From assembly GCA_013178155.1 (NCBI GenBank), contig JABLXH010000001.1, forward strand, positions 1-44,730: DNA of 44,730 nt, read 5' to 3'. Within the stretch, counting starts at the first letter, position 1. Each line of letters opens with the position of its first letter. The position numbers and the translations under genes are program-made. This document shows positions 43,348 to 44,730 of the stretch, piece by piece. The stretch is from Armatimonadota bacterium. GTDB lineage: Bacteria; Armatimonadota; Zipacnadia; Zipacnadales; UBA11051. The notes below the pieces were generated by a model. The model was not told where the DNA came from. It saw only the letters and a program-made list of their open reading frames with translations, and made no database searches.

Positions 43348-43457
43348 CGGGATGCCTCCCCTTCTCTTGTGTTCGGACATCTTGTGCGCCCCGCCGCTAC
43401 ACCGTGCTCCCGGCGCCCAGAGCCAGACGACCGCTGGGGCCGTCCTTTGTGTGTCAG

Positions 43458-43982
43458 TTACGCCGCCTCCTGCCGCTTGTCGGCGACAGCCTGAAGCGTA
43501 AAGACCAGCTCGGACACCAGGCCGTTTAGCGTGAAGACCAGGCCACTGAGCGGACCGGCAACAGCGCCAACCACTCCGGCCACGATCTCTGGCTTGCTTG
43601 GCAAGTCGGCAATACGCTTCATACCGGCTGCGTCAAGCACAGTGCCGTCCACGTAGCCGCCCTTCCAAACCAAAGCCTCGTTGGTCCGCTGAAACTCCTG
43701 CATCACCTTGGCGGGCGCCAGGGCATCGGCGTCGCAGAAGATGACCGCATTGGGGCCCTTCAGGTAGGCGTTGAGGCTCTCGGCTGGCGTCCCGCTCAGC
43801 GCCAGGTTCAGCAGCCGATTCTTCACCACGATCATCTCCGCCCCAGCCTCACGGATCCGGCGACGCAGCTCGCTGATGCTCTTGACATTGAGCCCCTTGT
43901 ACTCCACCAGGTAGATTCCCTGGCATCGCTCCACGCGTCCGCGGAGCTCTCCAACCGTTTCAATCTTGGCTTGCGTAGGCAC
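43458..43982 (-). CDS. rplJ: 50S ribosomal protein L10
   Basis: A 174-residue stalk base protein that binds 23S rRNA and L7/L12 dimers. Family blocks: [61 protein letters not shown] and [33 protein letters not shown] choose the GTG at 43982 (VPTQAKIE) because a perfect AGGAGGTG lies 6-8 nt upstream and L10 proteins begin there; the frame is open 46 codons further, through the leader RNA. It is cotranslated with rplL and controlled by the L10 leader upstream. Confidence 0.96.
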   Translation of the reverse strand: MPTQAKIETVGELRGRVERCQGIYLVEYKGLNVKSISELRRRIREAGAEMIVVKNRLLNLALSGTPAESLNAYLKGPNAVIFCDADALAPAKVMQEFQRTNEALVWKGGYVDGTVLDAAGMKRIADLPSKPEIVAGVVGAVAGPLSGLVFTLNGLVSELVFTLQAVADKRQEAA

Positions 43983-43987
43983 ACCCT

Positions 43988-44004
43988 CACCTCCTTTACA
44001 GGTG
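43988..44004 (-). promoter_or_regulatory. Possible SD-sequestering hairpin before rplJ
   Basis: CACCT (44004-44000 on the minus strand) can pair with AGGTG (43992-43988), 7-nt loop, covering part of the AGGAGGTG Shine-Dalgarno of rplJ. The stem is only 5 bp, so its effect would be modest. Confidence 0.4.
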
Positions 44005-44010
44005 GCTACC

Positions 44011-44047
44011 CCAAAGCAAAGGGGAAGCCGCCTTATCGGGGCTTCCC
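44011..44047 (-). terminator. Attenuator-like hairpin in rplJ leader
   Basis: On the minus strand GGGAAGCC (44047-44040) pairs with GGCTTCCC (44029-44022), 10-nt loop, followed by CTTTGCTTTGG. This resembles an intrinsic attenuator between the L10 leader and rplJ. The U-content of the tail is moderate. Confidence 0.55.
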
Positions 44048-44064
44048 TGAAGAGCCGCGTCCAC

Positions 44065-44180
44065 AGACGCGCAGTCCTCGGCAAGTGCTCCCGACCTCGG
44101 CGGGCTGGCCGGCGAGGCAACTACCCCGCACAGCCGATTAAGCCTTGTGGCGCCAGCGGTCTTCGGTCGTTACAAACGGC
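44065..44180 (-). ncRNA. Ribosomal protein L10 leader
   Basis: In the 214-bp rplA-rplJ gap the minus strand contains the hallmarks of the L10 leader: CCGAAGACCGCTGGCG near the 5' side, CTTAAT in the middle and TTGCCGAGGACT near the 3' side, separated by GC-rich helices. In other bacteria this RNA binds the L10-L12 complex and represses rplJL translation. The match is by motif order, not a covariance search, so boundaries are approximate. Confidence 0.75.
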
Positions 44181-44196
44181 TCGCAGCCAGGTCAGC

Positions 44197-44730
44197 CTAG
44201 GCGACCTTGGCCATCACATCCTCGAGGGCCACCTTGATACCAGGACCCATCGAGGAACAGACACTCACGTTGCGGATGAACCGGCCGGTGACGGATGCCG
44301 GGCGGGCCGCGTTCACCGCCTTCAGCAAGGCTGTCACATTCTCCAGCAACTGCTCGGTGGTGAAGTTCACCTTGCCCACACCGACGTGACACACGGCGCC
44401 ACGGTCCATGCGGAACTCGACCTTCCCGCCCTTGAGCTCACGCACCGCGGCCCCCACATCCTCGGTGATGTTGCCAGACTTCTTGCTGGGCATGCGGGGC
44501 CCCAGCTTCTTGCCCAGACGCCCGATGAGGCGCATCATGGACGGGTGAGCCACCAGGATGTCGAAATCCATCCAGCCCTCGTCAATGGCCTGCACCAGGT
44601 CCTCTCCACCTACCCGGTCAGCGCCCGCCGCCTCGGCAGCCTGGGCATGCTCGCTCTCGGCAAATACCGCCACCCGCGGCACCTTGCCGGTGCCGTGGGG
44701 CAGGACCAGTGTGCCGCGCACGGCCTGGTC
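44197..44730 (-). CDS. rplA: 50S ribosomal protein L1 (5' partial)
   Basis: The 177 C-terminal residues of L1, with the start outside the window (about 50 residues missing). Family blocks are [16 protein letters not shown] at the window edge, [58 protein letters not shown] and the C-terminal [23 protein letters not shown]. The Cys residues within GAVCHVG and VSVCSS are unusual but not disruptive. It is the upstream gene of the stalk operon; rplK would be expected just beyond the edge. Confidence 0.96.
   Translation of the reverse strand, partial: DQAVRGTLVLPHGTGKVPRVAVFAESEHAQAAEAAGADRVGGEDLVQAIDEGWMDFDILVAHPSMMRLIGRLGKKLGPRMPSKKSGNITEDVGAAVRELKGGKVEFRMDRGAVCHVGVGKVNFTTEQLLENVTALLKAVNAARPASVTGRFIRNVSVCSSMGPGIKVALEDVMAKVA

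Noticed and set aside
1-44730. Insertion sequences, prophage or CRISPR
   Set aside because: No transposase, integrase, Cas or phage gene motifs and no regularly spaced repeats were seen; the repeats present are short intergenic elements.

Overview
The window is about 44.7 kb of GC-rich bacterial DNA carrying 31 protein-coding genes in short intergenic gaps (the longest is about 260 bp). No tRNA, rRNA, CRISPR array, transposase or phage gene was seen. The gene repertoire suggests a free-living, diderm, carbohydrate-degrading bacterium of an under-sampled phylum. The suggestive families are a DUF6785-like membrane protein, two DUF4838 proteins, two uroporphyrinogen-decarboxylase-fold (URO-D) paralogues, a di-haem protein related to the hydrazine synthase alpha subunit, many secreted beta-sandwich/glycosidase proteins, a LolA-like protein and BamD-like TPR lipoproteins. 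Armatimonadota is my best guess; Planctomycetota, Hydrogenedentota and similar lineages are alternatives. The assignment is inference from gene content, not from a marker phylogeny.

Layout. (A) 1-17.8 kb, mostly plus strand, is an accessory metabolic region: the end of a DUF6785-like membrane protein, a glycerophosphodiesterase, a URO-D-fold protein, a large secreted di-haem propeller protein, a second URO-D-fold protein on the minus strand, a secreted DUF4838 protein, a secreted LamG-like protein, an SDR with an altered catalytic site, a small secreted protein followed by a strong hairpin terminator, a zinc MDR dehydrogenase, a large secreted GH13-like protein and a conventional SDR. (B) 17.8-23.4 kb holds an MFS transporter (minus), a second secreted DUF4838 protein (plus) and a compact S13 penicillin-binding protein (minus). 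The convergent gaps here carry copies of a dispersed intergenic repeat. (C) 23.4-31.3 kb is a tightly packed, apparently single operon: ABC ATPase, ABC-2-type permease, LolA-like protein, a membrane protein with a sigma-region-2-like N-terminus, a TPR lipoprotein with a C39-like domain, a DEDD-type exonuclease and a membrane-anchored helical protein. Most junctions overlap or nearly touch. I do not recognise this set as a described system, and it is the best candidate here for an undescribed one. (D) 31.4-41.4 kb is uvrA with its own promoter, followed at 16 nt by a glycan cluster: GH36-like alpha-galactosidase, a secreted heparinase II/III-type lyase and a GH2 beta-galactosidase-like enzyme, closed by an 11-bp-stem hairpin. 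(E) 41.5-44.7 kb, minus strand, is the end of the ribosomal stalk operon rplA-[L10 leader]-rplJ-rplL, followed not by rpoB but by a TPR-like gene and a repeat-rich lipoprotein gene.

How the genes may work together. Secreted lyase and glycosidase-like proteins (heparinase, GH13, DUF4838, LamG) would release oligosaccharides. GH36 and GH2, which lack signal peptides, would act in the cytoplasm, and the MDR/SDR enzymes and MFS transporter could handle sugar or polyol oxidation and uptake. Both URO-D proteins lack the His-x-Cys zinc motif of MtaA-type methyltransferases, so their chemistry is open. Start codons were chosen mainly by Shine-Dalgarno sequences and signal peptides, and several genes are shorter than their longest open frame.
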